NCBI RefSeq assembly: GCF_013155365.1
Contig: NZ_JABJRA010000004.1
Coordinates: 186,001 to 250,000 of the forward strand
Reading direction: 5' to 3'
Length of the DNA stretch: 64,000 nt
From: Nocardioides sp. zg-DK7169
Lineage (GTDB): Bacteria > Actinomycetota > Actinomycetes > Propionibacteriales > Nocardioidaceae
In this document: piece by piece, positions 50,248-59,678 of the stretch
How positions within the stretch are numbered: the stretch's first letter is position 1
Layout: each line of letters begins with the position of its first letter
Notes under the pieces: generated by a model
Database searches by the model: none
What the model was told of the DNA's origin: nothing
The model's input: only the letters and a program-made list of their open reading frames with translations
Program-made: the position numbers and the translations under genes

Positions 50248-50496
50248 ATGCGAGCCTCAGACGCCTACATCGCTGTCAGCACTCTGGTGATCGGCGGCAT
50301 CATCGGCTTGTTCTTGAAGAGCCCGGTGACCTGTGGCCACCCACATTCGGCGGGGCCACAGCCCGCCCCCCCTGCCCCATATCGCCGCGCGAGGCTCGCA
50401 GAATCGCCTGACCGCTCCAGCGCGAGGCGCGGCAGATTGGCTACTTCAAGGATCGGTCGTAGATCGCCAGCTCCCCTTAGCGCGACCGGGCAGTAG
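50248..50496 (+). CDS. Doubtful small ORF with one membrane segment
   Basis: Eighty-two residues starting MRASDAYIAVSTLVIGG; YIAVSTLVIGGIIGLFL could span a membrane, and the remaining two thirds are Pro/Arg/Ser-rich without structure. There is no ribosome site. Only the hydrophobic start argues for it. Confidence 0.2.
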   Translation: MRASDAYIAVSTLVIGGIIGLFLKSPVTCGHPHSAGPQPAPPAPYRRARLAESPDRSSARRGRLATSRIGRRSPAPLSATGQ

Positions 50497-50550
50497 CGCG
50501 TCGTCTTGTCATCGATGGGGCGAGCCATCAGCACCGAGCGACGGTGGCCC

Positions 50551-51672
50551 TCAGGCCGCGTCGCGCCACCGGAGCATGTCGCCGAAGTCCGCACGAGCGG
50601 CGGCAACCACCGCGGGGTCGGCGACGCCGGTGGCGAACCACGGTTCGAGGTCGGGGGCGGTGACGAGGTAGCGGTCGGGGGCGATCTGGTCGATCACCCA
50701 GTTGCTGAGGTCACGGGCACGGTCGAGGTGGGCGCCGGTGAGGAGCTGGACGCCGTGGGCGTCGGGAACGGTGTCAATGAGGCGGTCGCGGTGGGTTCGG
50801 AACCAGGCGGGCGGGACGTCCATGGGTGGCCCGTTGGCCTCCATCGAGAACCAGTCGACCGCCCACAGCGGGCCGGGTCGGACCATGGCTAGGTCGATCG
50901 ACTCCGTGTCCTCTCGGAGGAGGGGCAGCAGGTCGTCGAGTCGGTCGCGCCAGGAGAGGGCATCGTCGGCGTAGGAGTACACGCCCAGACCCGGGACGCT
51001 GAAGCTCACGACGCGTGCGCGCCGTGTGCGCCGGTGCAGTGCCCACAGGCCACCCTGCCCGTAAGCGGGCACGCCCGTGGCGAGTATGTCAGCGGTCCGG
51101 GAGATGTCGGGCGCCTTTCCCAGCCGGCTGGAGAAGGTGCCCAGCATCAGGTGGTGGGCCTGGTCGTCGGCGCGCACCGCCCAGGAAACGCTGGCCCGCA
51201 TCAGACGGCGGGTCGATTCCGGCGGCACCGCCCACGGGATCGGCCCGCTGCTGGGGCCCTGGGTGTCGCCCTCGGTGCGGTAGGCGATGAACAGGGTCAT
51301 CTGGTAGCGCTCTAGCTCGGCCGTCCATGAGGGGGGATAGGCCAGAGGTGCCGCCTTGATCTCGCCGGCGTACCCGTGCTGGGTGAGCAGGGTCGCGAAG
51401 CGCTGCAGCCAGCGGCGCAGGTTGTCGGTGTCACCGGTTCGGGCCAGGTAGACCGCGACACCGGTCGACAGGTCGATCGAGGAGCCGCCCACGGTGCCCT
51501 CGTCCGTGCCGTCGACATCGAGGTCGTCGGTTGCCTTCTCCGCCGCAGCCTCCACCACCGGTAGATCGAGCTCGACCCCCGGCGCCGGCTTGACGAGCAG
51601 CCACACATCGGTGAAGTCGCCTCGCCGCCACGCCGCCTGGATCGGCTTCCACACCACGACAACGTCCGACAC
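50551..51672 (-). CDS. Hypothetical protein, 373 residues
   Basis: A soluble protein with no recognised domain. It begins MSDVVVVWKPIQAAWRRGDF and has aromatic-rich blocks such as WLQRFATLLTQHGYAGEIKA, YQMTLFIAYRTEG and PLWAVDWFSMEANGPPM. The C-terminus is acidic and helical (AAARADFGDMLRWRD). GTG 51672 has GGAGG five bases upstream, good support for a real, independently translated gene. It lies alone between a gene-poor stretch and the glnA terminator. Confidence 0.65.
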   Translation of the reverse strand: MSDVVVVWKPIQAAWRRGDFTDVWLLVKPAPGVELDLPVVEAAAEKATDDLDVDGTDEGTVGGSSIDLSTGVAVYLARTGDTDNLRRWLQRFATLLTQHGYAGEIKAAPLAYPPSWTAELERYQMTLFIAYRTEGDTQGPSSGPIPWAVPPESTRRLMRASVSWAVRADDQAHHLMLGTFSSRLGKAPDISRTADILATGVPAYGQGGLWALHRRTRRARVVSFSVPGLGVYSYADDALSWRDRLDDLLPLLREDTESIDLAMVRPGPLWAVDWFSMEANGPPMDVPPAWFRTHRDRLIDTVPDAHGVQLLTGAHLDRARDLSNWVIDQIAPDRYLVTAPDLEPWFATGVADPAVVAAARADFGDMLRWRDAA

Positions 51673-51993
51673 ACGAACCTCCGAACGCTAACGGGCGAGC
51701 ACCATGCCGAACCCCGCGAACAAGCGAGGCCGCCGCGGGGAAGTTACTGCAGGACCCATCTGCCGGGCGCCGCCTTGACGCAGAGTGTCTGACCCGGACG
51801 AGGCAGGTCTGGACCATCGCCGCTCATTCATGTCAGCTCGACGTTCCCGATGACGGGTGCCTGCGTTTCCCGTCCTCCGTCCGGCCGCGGGTCGGAGCAA
51901 TCGTTCTGGAACACGAGCGACTACCAACGGCAAACGCCGCCGAGCGACCAGCGGTCGCTCGGCGGCGTTCGTACAGATCGGGAGACCTGCCAA
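51673..51993. other. 321-base gap with the glnA terminator
   Basis: Besides the terminator hairpin at 51933-51969 and the ribosome site of the 51672 gene, nothing was recognised. Confidence 0.6.
51933..51969 (-). terminator. Terminator of glnA
   Basis: A perfect 17-bp stem (AACGCCGCCGAGCGACC and complement) with an AGC loop, 24 bases after the glnA stop on the minus strand. Confidence 0.88.
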
Positions 51994-53412
51994 TCAGATG
52001 TCGTAGTACAGCTCGAACTCGTGCGGGTGCGGGCGCAGCTGCACGGGCGCGATCTCGTTGGTGCGCTTGTAGTCGATCCACGTCTCGATGAGGTCGGGCG
52101 TGAAGACGTTGCCGACGGTCAGGTAGTCGTGGTCGGCCTCGAGCGCGTCGAGCACGGCGCCGAGCGAGGTCGGGACCTGGTCGATCTCGGCCATCTCCTC
52201 CGGCGGGAGCTCGTAGATGTCCTTGTCGATCGGCGAGGCCGGCTCGATCTTGTTCTTCACGCCGTCGATGCCGGCGAGCATCAGCGCGGAGAACGCGAGG
52301 TAGGGGTTCGCCGACGGGTCGGGGAAGCGGGTCTCGACGCGCTTGGCCTTCGGGTTGGAGCCCGTGAGCGGGATGCGGATCGAGGCCGAGCGGTTGCGCG
52401 AGGAGTACACGAGCGAGATCGGCGCCTCGAAGCCCGGCACCAGGCGGTGGTAGGAGTTCACCGTCGGGTTCGTGAAGGCCAGCAGCGACGGGGCGTGCTT
52501 CAGGATGCCGCCGATGTACCAGCGCGCCATGTCCGAGAGACCGCCGTAGCCGGTCTCGTCGTAGAACAGCGGCTCGCCGCCCTTCCACAGCGACTGGTGC
52601 ACGTGCATGCCCGAGCCGTTGTCACCGAAGATCGGCTTCGGCATGAAGGTGACCGACTTGCCGGCCTCCCAGGCGGTGTTCTTGATGATGTACTTGAACT
52701 TCATCACGTCGTCCGCGGCCTTGAGCAGCGTGTCGAAGCGGTAGTTGATCTCCGCCTGACCCGCGGTGCCGACCTCGTGGTGGGCACGCTCGACCTGCAG
52801 GCCCGAGGCCTCGAGGTTCTTGACCATCACGTCGCGCAGGTCGGTGTAGTGGTCGTACGGCGCAACCGGGAAGTACCCGCCCTTGAGGCGCGTCTTGTAG
52901 CCCAGGTTGTCGCCCTCCTTGCCCGAGTTCCACCAGCCCTCGACCGAGTCGATGTGGTAGTAGCTCTCGTTGACACCCGTGGAGTAGCGCACGTTGTCGA
53001 AGATGTAGAACTCCGCCTCGGGGGCGAAGAACGCGGTGTCCGCGATACCCGTGGTGTCCAGGTAGGCCAGCGCCTTGCGGGCGATGTTGCGCGGGTCGCG
53101 GGAGTAGGCCTCACCGGTGATCGGGTCGTGGATGAAGAAGTTCACGACCAGCGTCTTCGCGGTGCGGAACGGGTCCAGGTACGCCGTGGTCACGTCGGGG
53201 AAGAGCGACATGTCCGACTCGTTGATGGCCTGGAAGCCGCGGATCGAGGAGCCGTCGAAGCCGAGGCCGTCGTCGAAGACCGACTGGTCGAAGGACGAGG
53301 CCGGCACCGTGAAGTGCTGCATGATGCCGGGCAGGTCGCAGAAGCGGACGTCGATCATCTCGACGCCCTCGTCCTTGATGTACTTGAGCAGCTCGTCGCT
53401 GTTCTGGAACAT
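51994..53412 (-). CDS. glnA: Glutamine synthetase, type I
   Basis: A 472-residue dodecameric-type glutamine synthetase, the main enzyme of ammonium assimilation. [18 protein letters not shown] (about 53-70), the ATP/glutamate-site block [14 protein letters not shown] near 265 and [24 protein letters not shown] near 354 are conserved. IYELPPEE near 400 holds the tyrosine that GlnE adenylylates, so the enzyme is of the I-beta type controlled by adenylylation. Upstream, two GlnR half-site pairs at 53518-53555 indicate nitrogen control of transcription. A strong terminator follows. Confidence 0.97.
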   Translation of the reverse strand: MFQNSDELLKYIKDEGVEMIDVRFCDLPGIMQHFTVPASSFDQSVFDDGLGFDGSSIRGFQAINESDMSLFPDVTTAYLDPFRTAKTLVVNFFIHDPITGEAYSRDPRNIARKALAYLDTTGIADTAFFAPEAEFYIFDNVRYSTGVNESYYHIDSVEGWWNSGKEGDNLGYKTRLKGGYFPVAPYDHYTDLRDVMVKNLEASGLQVERAHHEVGTAGQAEINYRFDTLLKAADDVMKFKYIIKNTAWEAGKSVTFMPKPIFGDNGSGMHVHQSLWKGGEPLFYDETGYGGLSDMARWYIGGILKHAPSLLAFTNPTVNSYHRLVPGFEAPISLVYSSRNRSASIRIPLTGSNPKAKRVETRFPDPSANPYLAFSALMLAGIDGVKNKIEPASPIDKDIYELPPEEMAEIDQVPTSLGAVLDALEADHDYLTVGNVFTPDLIETWIDYKRTNEIAPVQLRPHPHEFELYYDI

Positions 53413-53517
53413 TCATCCTCCTTGGCTGCACCGAGTACGCAGCCGGCATGTGGGAAAAAGCCGGGCGGCGCGGGGCCCCGTTGCTCCGGCCTAGTGCCCA
53501 CAATGTGTCGTGGGCCA

Positions 53518-53555
53518 GTTTCCAGACGGTACCCGGTGTGTTTCCGGCATGTAAC
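53518..53555 (-). promoter_or_regulatory. GlnR operator of glnA, two box pairs
   Basis: Read on the minus strand the site is GTTAC-n6-GAAAC-n6-GGTAC-n6-GAAAC. The known GlnR consensus is gTnAc-n6-GaAAc, so the first pair matches fully and the second differs at one base. It lies about 105-145 bases before the glnA start. Confidence 0.85.
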
Positions 53556-53610
53556 AGGTGCTCCCGGTCTGCGGCGCCGAGGCGGTCGCGAGGCGCAGGA
53601 GCGCTGCATC

Positions 53611-53616
53611 TAGCCT
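53611..53616 (+). promoter_or_regulatory. -10 box of a probable leaderless promoter
   Basis: TAGCCT, six bases, then the GTG at 53623. Confidence 0.55.
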
Positions 53617-53622
53617 AGAGCG

Positions 53623-54030
53623 GTGAGCATGACGAGTGTCGAGACGACCAGCTGGGCCCGGCGCATCCTCGCGCTGATCGTGGACTGGGCGGCCTCGACC
53701 CTCGCCGTGGTGCTCATCGTCGGCCCCACGCGGTACGCCGAGGACCCGAGCTCCAGCTTCTGGGTCCTCCTCGTCTTCGTGATCGAGTCCGCGGTGCTCA
53801 CCGCCCTCTCCGGCGGCTCCTTCGGCCAGATCGCGACCCGCCTGCGCGTCGTACGCGTGAACGGCGACCCGCGCCCCATCGGCCTGATCCAGGCCTTCGT
53901 CCGCCAGGTCCTCGTGGCCCTGGTCATCCCGCCGCTGGTCTTCCGCCCCGACGGGCGCGGTCTGCACGACCTCGCGGTCGGCTCCGCGACCGTGACGTTG
54001 CAGACGTGGCGGGGGATGACGGGTCGCTGA
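53623..54030 (+). CDS. RDD-family membrane protein
   Basis: A 135-residue membrane protein. ARRILALIVDWAASTLAVVL opens the first segment with the R and D of the RDD name, SSFWVLLVFVIESAVLTAL is the second, and GQIATRLRVVRVNGDPRPIG with RPDGRGLHDLAVG complete the signature. Function is unknown; some RDD proteins take part in ion transport. In actinobacteria it is regularly found beside glnA and DUF4191, as here. TAGCCT lies six bases before GTG 53623, so the message is probably leaderless. Confidence 0.85.
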   Translation: MSMTSVETTSWARRILALIVDWAASTLAVVLIVGPTRYAEDPSSSFWVLLVFVIESAVLTALSGGSFGQIATRLRVVRVNGDPRPIGLIQAFVRQVLVALVIPPLVFRPDGRGLHDLAVGSATVTLQTWRGMTGR

Positions 54031-54041
54031 GCCCGCTTCGG

Positions 54042-54053
54042 GGTAGGCCTACC
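54042..54053. promoter_or_regulatory. Palindrome overlapping a -10 region
   Basis: GGTAGGCCTACC is a perfect 12-base palindrome 40 bases before the lipoprotein gene; TACCGT (54050-54055) within it would serve as -10. Confidence 0.45.
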
Positions 54054-54092
54054 GTTGAACACACCCGAGAAGCCCTCAGAAAGGCCCTACCG

Positions 54093-54962
54093 ATGTCCCG
54101 ACGCTCCCTGACCGTGCGCAGCGCCGCTGCCGCTGCCCTCATCCCGCTCGCCCTGGGCTCCCTGAGCGCCTGCGGCGAGGACGACGGCGAGCCGACCAAG
54201 GCCGCCGCGGCCGAGAGCGGCGAGTCCTCGGAGTCCAGCGCCGAACCCGCCGCGGAGACCGGCGACGGTCCGGACGCCGCCCCCGGCGAGACCGTGGACA
54301 AGGACGAGTTCATGGAGCTCTACCGCGCCTCGGTCGAGGACCTCTCCACCGCCGACTACACGATGGACGTCGACGGCGACGGGATGGACGTGACCGCCAA
54401 GGGCGTCATCGACTACAGCAGCGACCCCGCCGCGATGGAGATGTCCTTCACGGGCCTCGGCCCCGGCCAGAACATCGAGATGGTCATGGTCGACAACGTC
54501 ATGTACATGAAGTCCCCCGACATGGGTGAGAAGTGGGTCACCTTCGACCTGGAGGACGCCGCGGAGGGCCTGGGCATGGACTTTGGCTCCCAGATGGACA
54601 TGCGCCAGATGCTCGAGACCTTCGAGAAGGGCTTGACCAAGGTCGTGTACGTCGGGGAGACCGACGCCAACGGCGACGACGCCGACCAGTACCGCCTCAC
54701 CGTTGACACCAAGGAGCTCCTCGGCGCGGCCAACCTCCAGGGCCTCGGCGCCCAGGCGAACCAGGTCCCGGCCACCATGGACGTCGAGATCGTCTTGGAC
54801 GACGACGAGCGGTTCCGCCGCATGGACCTCGACATGGGCACGTCCGGCGCCGTGAGCATGTCGTTCGACAACTGGGGCACCGACGTGGACATCGAGGCGC
54901 CCCCGGCCGACGAGACCACCTCGATGGAGGAGCTGATGGGCGGCGGCTCCGCGGGCAGCTGA
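54093..54962 (+). CDS. Lipoprotein, LppX/LprAFG-like
   Basis: A 289-residue secreted lipoprotein. MSRRSLTVRS is followed by a hydrophobic stretch and lipobox LSACG, with Cys27 as the lipid anchor. After an acidic Ser/Glu/Ala linker (about 30-68), a domain with TADYTMDVDGDGMDVTAKGVIDY and NIEMVMVDNVMYMKSPDMGEKWVTFD shows the repeating beta pattern of LppX/LprAFG-type lipid-carrier lipoproteins. That assignment is by pattern only. The sequence is unusually Met-rich (for example SQMDMRQML). AAAGG precedes the ATG. Confidence 0.7.
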   Translation: MSRRSLTVRSAAAAALIPLALGSLSACGEDDGEPTKAAAAESGESSESSAEPAAETGDGPDAAPGETVDKDEFMELYRASVEDLSTADYTMDVDGDGMDVTAKGVIDYSSDPAAMEMSFTGLGPGQNIEMVMVDNVMYMKSPDMGEKWVTFDLEDAAEGLGMDFGSQMDMRQMLETFEKGLTKVVYVGETDANGDDADQYRLTVDTKELLGAANLQGLGAQANQVPATMDVEIVLDDDERFRRMDLDMGTSGAVSMSFDNWGTDVDIEAPPADETTSMEELMGGGSAGS

Positions 54963-54989
54963 GGCTCGCTCACCCGCCCCACGACGTAC

Positions 54990-55022
54990 GACGGGCGCCG
55001 ACCGTGATGGTCGGCGCCCGTC
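54990..55022. terminator. Bidirectional hairpin terminator
   Basis: A perfect 14-bp stem (GACGGGCGCCGACC and complement) with a GTGAT loop between the convergent lipoprotein and DUF4191 genes. Confidence 0.85.
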
Positions 55023-55045
55023 GGCGTATCTGGGGGAGAAGGGGC

Positions 55046-55810
55046 TCAGCGGCCGCGCAGGTTGCCGCGCATGCCCTTCATGCTGGTCGGCACCGGACCC
55101 TTGGGGATCGGGATGGCAGAGCGGTTGGCGTCCATCGCCTTGAGTCGGTGGATGATGTCGGTCAGCTCGGGGCCCTTGACCTTGCGGCCGAGCTTCTGCA
55201 CCTTGCGCACCAGCTTGGGCAGCGGGACCTCGCCCTCGCCGCGGCCGCACACGATCTCGTGGATCGGCGCCTCGGAGGCGACGCGCTCGTGCTTGCGGCG
55301 CTCGGAGGCAAGCAGCTGCCGCACCCGGGTCGGGTTGCCCTCGCCGATCAGCACGATGCCGGGCGGGCCGACGACGCGGTGCACGACGTCCTGCTGGCGG
55401 TTGAAGGCGATCGCGGGCTCGGTCACCCAGCCGCGCCGCAGCATGCCGAGGGCCGCCGCGGCGGCGCCGGGCTGGCCCTCCATCTGGGTGTACGCCGCGT
55501 TCTGCGCGCGCCGCCCGAAGATGATCATCGCGGCGAGCACGCCGGCGAGCAGGCCGCCGACGATCGAGAGGATCCACTCGATCACGCCGCTGCCGGGCAG
55601 GATCTTGAAGACCACGAAGCCGATCGCTCCGAAGACGAGGAACGAGCCGAGGATCCACAGACCGATCCGCGGATCGCTCTTCTTGGTCATCCGGTAGGTC
55701 TCGAGCATCTGCTGTCGACGGCTCATCTTGCTGGGGTCGGCCGGAGCCTTCTGCGCCTTCCCGGCCTTGCCGGGCTTGGGTGCCTTGGGAGCCTTCGGTG
55801 ACTTCGCCAT
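55046..55810 (-). CDS. DUF4191 membrane protein
   Basis: A 254-residue protein of the actinobacterial DUF4191 family. A Lys/Ala/Pro-rich N-terminus (about 1-30) precedes RRQQMLETYRMTKKSDPRIG, two membrane segments (about 50-68 and 76-97), then a soluble domain with GWVTEPAIAFNRQQDVVHRVVGPPGIVLIGEG (about 125-157). Function is unknown, but the gene is very often next to lipA. It is 64 bases downstream of lipA on the same strand. Confidence 0.88.
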   Translation of the reverse strand: MAKSPKAPKAPKPGKAGKAQKAPADPSKMSRRQQMLETYRMTKKSDPRIGLWILGSFLVFGAIGFVVFKILPGSGVIEWILSIVGGLLAGVLAAMIIFGRRAQNAAYTQMEGQPGAAAAALGMLRRGWVTEPAIAFNRQQDVVHRVVGPPGIVLIGEGNPTRVRQLLASERRKHERVASEAPIHEIVCGRGEGEVPLPKLVRKVQKLGRKVKGPELTDIIHRLKAMDANRSAIPIPKGPVPTSMKGMRGNLRGR

Positions 55811-55874
55811 TGCGCTGGGTGTGCCTTGTCTGGTCGTGCGGTTCGGCCCTGGCCGACGGACGGGTGCCGCTCGG

Positions 55875-56816
55875 TCAGGCCGAGGCGCCCTGGCGGGCGT
55901 CCATCGCCTGACGGTACAGGCGTCCGGCGCGGTACGACGAACGCACCAGCGGGCCGGACAGCACGCCGGAGAAGCCGATCTCCTCGGCCTCCTCGCGCAG
56001 CTCCACGAACTCCTGGGGCTTCACCCAGCGCTCCACCGGGTGGTGGCGCAGCGAGGGCCGCAGGTACTGGGTGATCGTGATCAGCTCGCAGCCGGCGTCA
56101 TGCAGGTCCTGCAGCGCCTGGCTGATCTCCTCGCGGGTCTCGCCCATGCCCAGGATCAGGTTGGACTTGGTGACCAGCCCGAAGTCGCGGGCCTGCGTGA
56201 TCACGTCGAGGGAGCGCTCGTAGCGGAACGCGGGGCGGATCCGCTTGAAGATCCGGGGCACCGTCTCGACGTTGTGGGCCAGCACCTCGGGGCGCGACTC
56301 GAAGACCTCGCGCAGCAGGTCGGGCTTGCCGTTGAAGTCGGGGATCAGGTTCTCGACCCCGGTGCCGGGGTTGAGCTCGTGGATGGCGCGCACGGTCTCG
56401 GCGTACAGCCACGCACCGCCGTCGGGGAGGTCGTCGCGCGCGACGCCGGTGATGGTGGCGTAGCGCAGCTCCATCTTCTGCACCGACTCCGCCACGCGCC
56501 GCGGCTCGTCGCGGTCGAGGGGCTGGGGCTTGCCGGTGTCGATCTGGCAGAAGTCGCAGCGCCGGGTGCACTGGTCACCGCCGATGAGGAAGGTGGCCTC
56601 GCGGTCCTCCCAGCACTCGAAGATGTTGGGGCAGCCGGCCTCCTGGCACACGGTGTGCAGGCCCTCGGACTTCACCAGGCCCATGAGCTCGGTGTACTCC
56701 GGGCCCATCTTGGCGCGGGTCTTGATCCACTCGGGCTTGCGTTCGATCGGGGTCTCCGCGTTGCGGACCTCGAGTCGGAGGAGCTTCCTGCCTTCGGGTG
56801 CGGGCGCCTGAGTCAC
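55875..56816 (-). CDS. lipA: Lipoyl synthase
   Basis: A 313-residue radical SAM enzyme that inserts two sulfur atoms into an octanoyl group on E2 and GcvH proteins. Both iron-sulfur clusters are visible: [12 protein letters not shown] (auxiliary cluster) near 55-66 and CTRRCDFCQ (radical SAM CxxxCxxC) near 80-88. [15 protein letters not shown] at the end holds the RSSY serine ligand of the auxiliary cluster. GTG 56816 lies six bases after a TACAGT -10 on the minus strand, so it may be leaderless, although AAGGGG adjoins the start. It acts with LipB nearby and the E2 gene at the window edge. Confidence 0.97.
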   Translation of the reverse strand: MTQAPAPEGRKLLRLEVRNAETPIERKPEWIKTRAKMGPEYTELMGLVKSEGLHTVCQEAGCPNIFECWEDREATFLIGGDQCTRRCDFCQIDTGKPQPLDRDEPRRVAESVQKMELRYATITGVARDDLPDGGAWLYAETVRAIHELNPGTGVENLIPDFNGKPDLLREVFESRPEVLAHNVETVPRIFKRIRPAFRYERSLDVITQARDFGLVTKSNLILGMGETREEISQALQDLHDAGCELITITQYLRPSLRHHPVERWVKPQEFVELREEAEEIGFSGVLSGPLVRSSYRAGRLYRQAMDARQGASA

Positions 56817-56822
56817 CCCCTT

Positions 56823-56828
56823 ACTGTA
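56823..56828 (-). promoter_or_regulatory. -10 box of a probable leaderless lipA promoter
   Basis: TACAGT on the minus strand, six bases, then the GTG at 56816. Confidence 0.5.
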
Positions 56829-56868
56829 CGCCGCGGGCGGGCGCCGTCCGCGACCGGCGGGGCCCACG

Positions 56869-57867
56869 TCAGGGCACGTCGCGGCGCCGGTGCGAGCCGA
56901 GCGACGCCGCACCGATCCCGAGGGCCAGCACGCCGAGGTAGCCGGCGCCCTGGGCCATGCTCACGTGGCCCTCGCCGCTGCAGTCCAGGCCGGCCGGGGG
57001 CTCGCGGGGAGTGTCACACTCCGCGGGCGGGGGGTCCCAGTACGTCGAGCCGTTCTGCACCACCGCGGCCAGGTTGTTGTTCGGCATCCAGCGGCCCTCG
57101 CCGTCCAGGCCCAGGGCGGCGATCAGCAGCCCGCTGACCAGGCTCACCGCGAACACCACGCCCAGCGTCGCGACGGTGCTGCGGAACAGCATCGTCAGCG
57201 CGTAGCCGACCAGCGCCGCGACGGCCGCGACGGCGGCGCCGCGCAGACCCTGCTCGAGCCCGTCGCGCAGCAGGCCGTCGGGGATCGCGAGGTCGCGGCG
57301 GGTCGCGACGGCGTACATCGTGAGCCACCACCCGCTTGCCACGACAGCGGCGACGGCGAGCGCCGTGACACTGACGGCGATCGCCTTGGCCAGCCACACG
57401 CGGTGGCGGCGCGGCTCGAAGAGCAGCTGGTTGCTCATCGACCCGCTCGCCCAGTCGTGCCCGGCGAAGGTGGTACCGATGAGCATGGCGAGCAGGCCGA
57501 GGATCAAGATGACGCCCACGGCGCTGCCCTCGTGCTCCTCGGTGAGGTCGAGGACCGGCGGTCCGTACCACTCGGGCTGGGGGAGGACCCACTCCTCGCA
57601 CGTCGCCACGGGGTCGTCGCCGGCCTCGACGCCCCAGTCCGCGGGGTTGGCGACACACTCGGCGAGCTGGCGCTGGGTGCCCTTGCGCTGGGTGTCCCTC
57701 TCGACCATCGCATCGATGCTGGCCTGCCGCTCCGCCGAGGGCGGGCGGGTGTCCCAGGCCCGGCTGAAGCCGAGGACCGCCGGGACCACGATCGCGAGCC
57801 CGAGCAGGGCGACGACCGCACGGCGCCAGCGCAGCCGGGTGAGCTCGACGCGGATCAGTCGCATCAT
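56869..57867 (-). CDS. ABC-2 type transporter permease
   Basis: A 332-residue membrane protein. The first segment (about 17-35) is followed by a large extracytoplasmic loop with two Cys ([10 protein letters not shown] and [10 protein letters not shown]), then five segments (about 113-130, 155-180, 215-235, 240-265, 300-315). [26 protein letters not shown] is the typical ABC-2 cytoplasmic block. The ATG overlaps the ATPase stop (ATGA), so the two form one exporter. The substrate is unknown. Confidence 0.87.
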   Translation of the reverse strand: MMRLIRVELTRLRWRRAVVALLGLAIVVPAVLGFSRAWDTRPPSAERQASIDAMVERDTQRKGTQRQLAECVANPADWGVEAGDDPVATCEEWVLPQPEWYGPPVLDLTEEHEGSAVGVILILGLLAMLIGTTFAGHDWASGSMSNQLLFEPRRHRVWLAKAIAVSVTALAVAAVVASGWWLTMYAVATRRDLAIPDGLLRDGLEQGLRGAAVAAVAALVGYALTMLFRSTVATLGVVFAVSLVSGLLIAALGLDGEGRWMPNNNLAAVVQNGSTYWDPPPAECDTPREPPAGLDCSGEGHVSMAQGAGYLGVLALGIGAASLGSHRRRDVP

Positions 57868-58832
57868 CGGACGGTCTCCTGCGGGATCGTGACGTAGCCG
57901 GTCGTGGAGGTGTCGGGGCCGTCGAGGGAGGCGGCGGCCGTCAGGTCGAGGAAGAAGGTCTCCAGGTCCGGGCGCAGCGGGGTGAGCTCGGTGAGCCAGA
58001 TGCCCGTCTCGGCGAGGGTGCGCGTGATCGTGGTCGGGTCGTCCGTCTCCACGCGCAGGGCGCCATGGCCCTCGGTGGTGACGCCCAGCCCGGCGGCCTC
58101 CAGCGCCCGGCCGGCGGCACCGGGGTCCGCGGCGGCGACTCGGTACGCCGTACCGCTGCCGAGCAGGTCGTCGACGGTCCCGGAGGCGAGCAGCCGGCCC
58201 TGGCCGATGATCGTGGCCGCGGTGCACACCTGCTGGACCTCGGCGAGGATGTGCGAGCTCAGCAGCACCGTCACGCCGGCGTCGCCGAGGGTGCGGATGG
58301 TCTCGCGGATCTCGCGGATACCGGCCGGGTCGAGGCCGTTGGTGGGCTCGTCGAGGATCAGCAGGTCGGGCTTCTTCAGCAGCGTCGCGGCGATCGCGAG
58401 GCGCTGCTTCATGCCGAGGGAGTAGGACTTGAACCGGTCGCCCTCGCGCCCGCTCAGCCCCACCGTCACGATGGCCTCGTCGACGTGGGTGTCGGGCACC
58501 CCGATCGAGCGGGAGAGCAGCAGCAGGTTGCGCCGCGCGCTGAGGTTGGGGGAGAACTTCGGGGACTCCACGACCGCACCGACCCGGTCGACGACGGCCG
58601 GCAGGCGCCGGGGCACCGGCTCGCCGAACAGGCGCATCTCCCCGCGGGTGGCCCGGGCCAGCCCGAGGAGCATCCGGATGGTGGTGGTCTTGCCGGACCC
58701 GTTGGGGCCCAGGAACCCGTGCACCCCGCCGGCGGGGACCGCCAGGTCCAGGTCGTGCACGGCGACACGCACCCCACCACGACCTCGGTACTCCTTGCGG
58801 AGGCCGGAGGTCTCGATCACCAGCTCACTCAC
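57864..58832 (-). CDS. ABC transporter ATP-binding protein
   Basis: A 322-residue ATPase of the CcmA/drug-export class. Walker A GPNGSGKTTT is near 41-50, signature SLGMKQRLAIA near 138, Walker B LLILDEPTNGLDP near 157, and the switch histidine follows in LLSSH near 190. The C-terminal 100 residues resemble the DUF4162-type extension. GTG 58832 has GAAGGG eight bases upstream. It is coupled to the permease and preceded by an inverted repeat. Confidence 0.93.
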   Translation of the reverse strand: MSELVIETSGLRKEYRGRGGVRVAVHDLDLAVPAGGVHGFLGPNGSGKTTTIRMLLGLARATRGEMRLFGEPVPRRLPAVVDRVGAVVESPKFSPNLSARRNLLLLSRSIGVPDTHVDEAIVTVGLSGREGDRFKSYSLGMKQRLAIAATLLKKPDLLILDEPTNGLDPAGIREIRETIRTLGDAGVTVLLSSHILAEVQQVCTAATIIGQGRLLASGTVDDLLGSGTAYRVAAADPGAAGRALEAAGLGVTTEGHGALRVETDDPTTITRTLAETGIWLTELTPLRPDLETFFLDLTAAASLDGPDTSTTGYVTIPQETVR

Positions 58833-58852
58833 CCGTGCTGCCCTTCGTCACC

Positions 58853-58870
58853 TGGGGCCGGATGGCCCCA
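58853..58870. promoter_or_regulatory. Inverted repeat before the ABC exporter genes
   Basis: TGGGGCC-n4-GGCCCCA lies 21 bases upstream of the ATPase start codon. It could be an operator or a leader hairpin. Confidence 0.4.
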
Positions 58871-58930
58871 AATGATCCAAGCAGCGGGTGCGGACGGCGT
58901 GCGGCGCCCACGCCGCAGGTCTGGACCGGC

Positions 58931-59665
58931 TCAGCGGTTGCCGGGGGTGAGCAGCTCGATGCGCGGTGCCTTGGCGGGATCGGGGCGCGGCTCGTAGTCC
59001 GGGGTGGCGTCGTACGGCGCCCAGGCGAGCAGCTCGGCGACGTGGCGGCGCACCAGCGGCAGCACCTCCGCGACCGGCACGTCGCGGCCCAGCTCGGCAC
59101 TGAGCGAGGTGACGCCGGCGTCGGCGATCCCGCACGGCACGAAGCGGGAGTACCAGCCCAGGTCGACGTCGCAGTTGAGGGAGAACCCGTGCATGGTCAC
59201 GCCGCGGCTGACCCGGATGCCGATGGCGGCGATCTTGCGCTCCGGGCCGCGGTCGTCGGCGCGCAGCCAGACCCCGCTGCGGCCGGGGACCCGCGCGGTG
59301 GTCACGCCCAGGTCGGCGCACACGCCGATGAGCGCCTCCTCGACCCGACGCACGTAGTCGACGACCTTGACGTGGTCGGGCAGCGCGACGATCGGGTAAC
59401 CGACCAGCTGGCCGGGACCGTGGAAGGTGATCTTGCCGCCGCGGTCGACGTCGATGACGTCGGCGCCGCCCGGGTCGAGCGGGCGCTCCTCGGGCAGGGT
59501 GCGCTTGCCGGCGGTGAAGACCGGCGGGTGCTCGAGCAGCAGCACCGTGCCCGGCTGCTCGCCGGCCGCGACCCGCTCGTGGACCTCGCGCTGGAGCTCC
59601 CAGGCGGTCAGGTAGTCGATCGCGTCGGCCCCCAGGCCGACCTCCTCGAAGCGCAGCTCAGTCAC
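58931..59665 (-). CDS. lipB: Lipoyl(octanoyl) transferase
   Basis: A 244-residue transferase that moves the octanoyl group from acyl carrier protein to the lipoyl domain of E2 and Gcv[15 protein letters not shown] near 42-55, [17 protein letters not shown] near 75-91, [22 protein letters not shown] near 142-163 (with the catalytic lysine) and FVPCGI near 174-179 (with the catalytic cysteine) are all present. TAGGCT lies seven bases before GTG 59665, so the message is probably leaderless. It lies between the exporter and the hydrolase genes, close to lipA. Confidence 0.96.
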   Translation of the reverse strand: MTELRFEEVGLGADAIDYLTAWELQREVHERVAAGEQPGTVLLLEHPPVFTAGKRTLPEERPLDPGGADVIDVDRGGKITFHGPGQLVGYPIVALPDHVKVVDYVRRVEEALIGVCADLGVTTARVPGRSGVWLRADDRGPERKIAAIGIRVSRGVTMHGFSLNCDVDLGWYSRFVPCGIADAGVTSLSAELGRDVPVAEVLPLVRRHVAELLAWAPYDATPDYEPRPDPAKAPRIELLTPGNR

Positions 59666-59672
59666 GGCGTCG

Positions 59673-59678
59673 AGCCTA
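59673..59678 (-). promoter_or_regulatory. -10 box of a probable leaderless lipB promoter
   Basis: TAGGCT on the minus strand, seven bases, then the GTG at 59665. Confidence 0.55.

Larger units (their letters stand above)
50076..50550. other. 475-base gap, no confident gene
   Basis: It holds the -10 of the reductase gene (50082-50087, minus) and a doubtful 82-codon plus-strand ORF (listed separately). No RNA gene or strong terminator was recognised after the 50551 stop. Confidence 0.5.
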
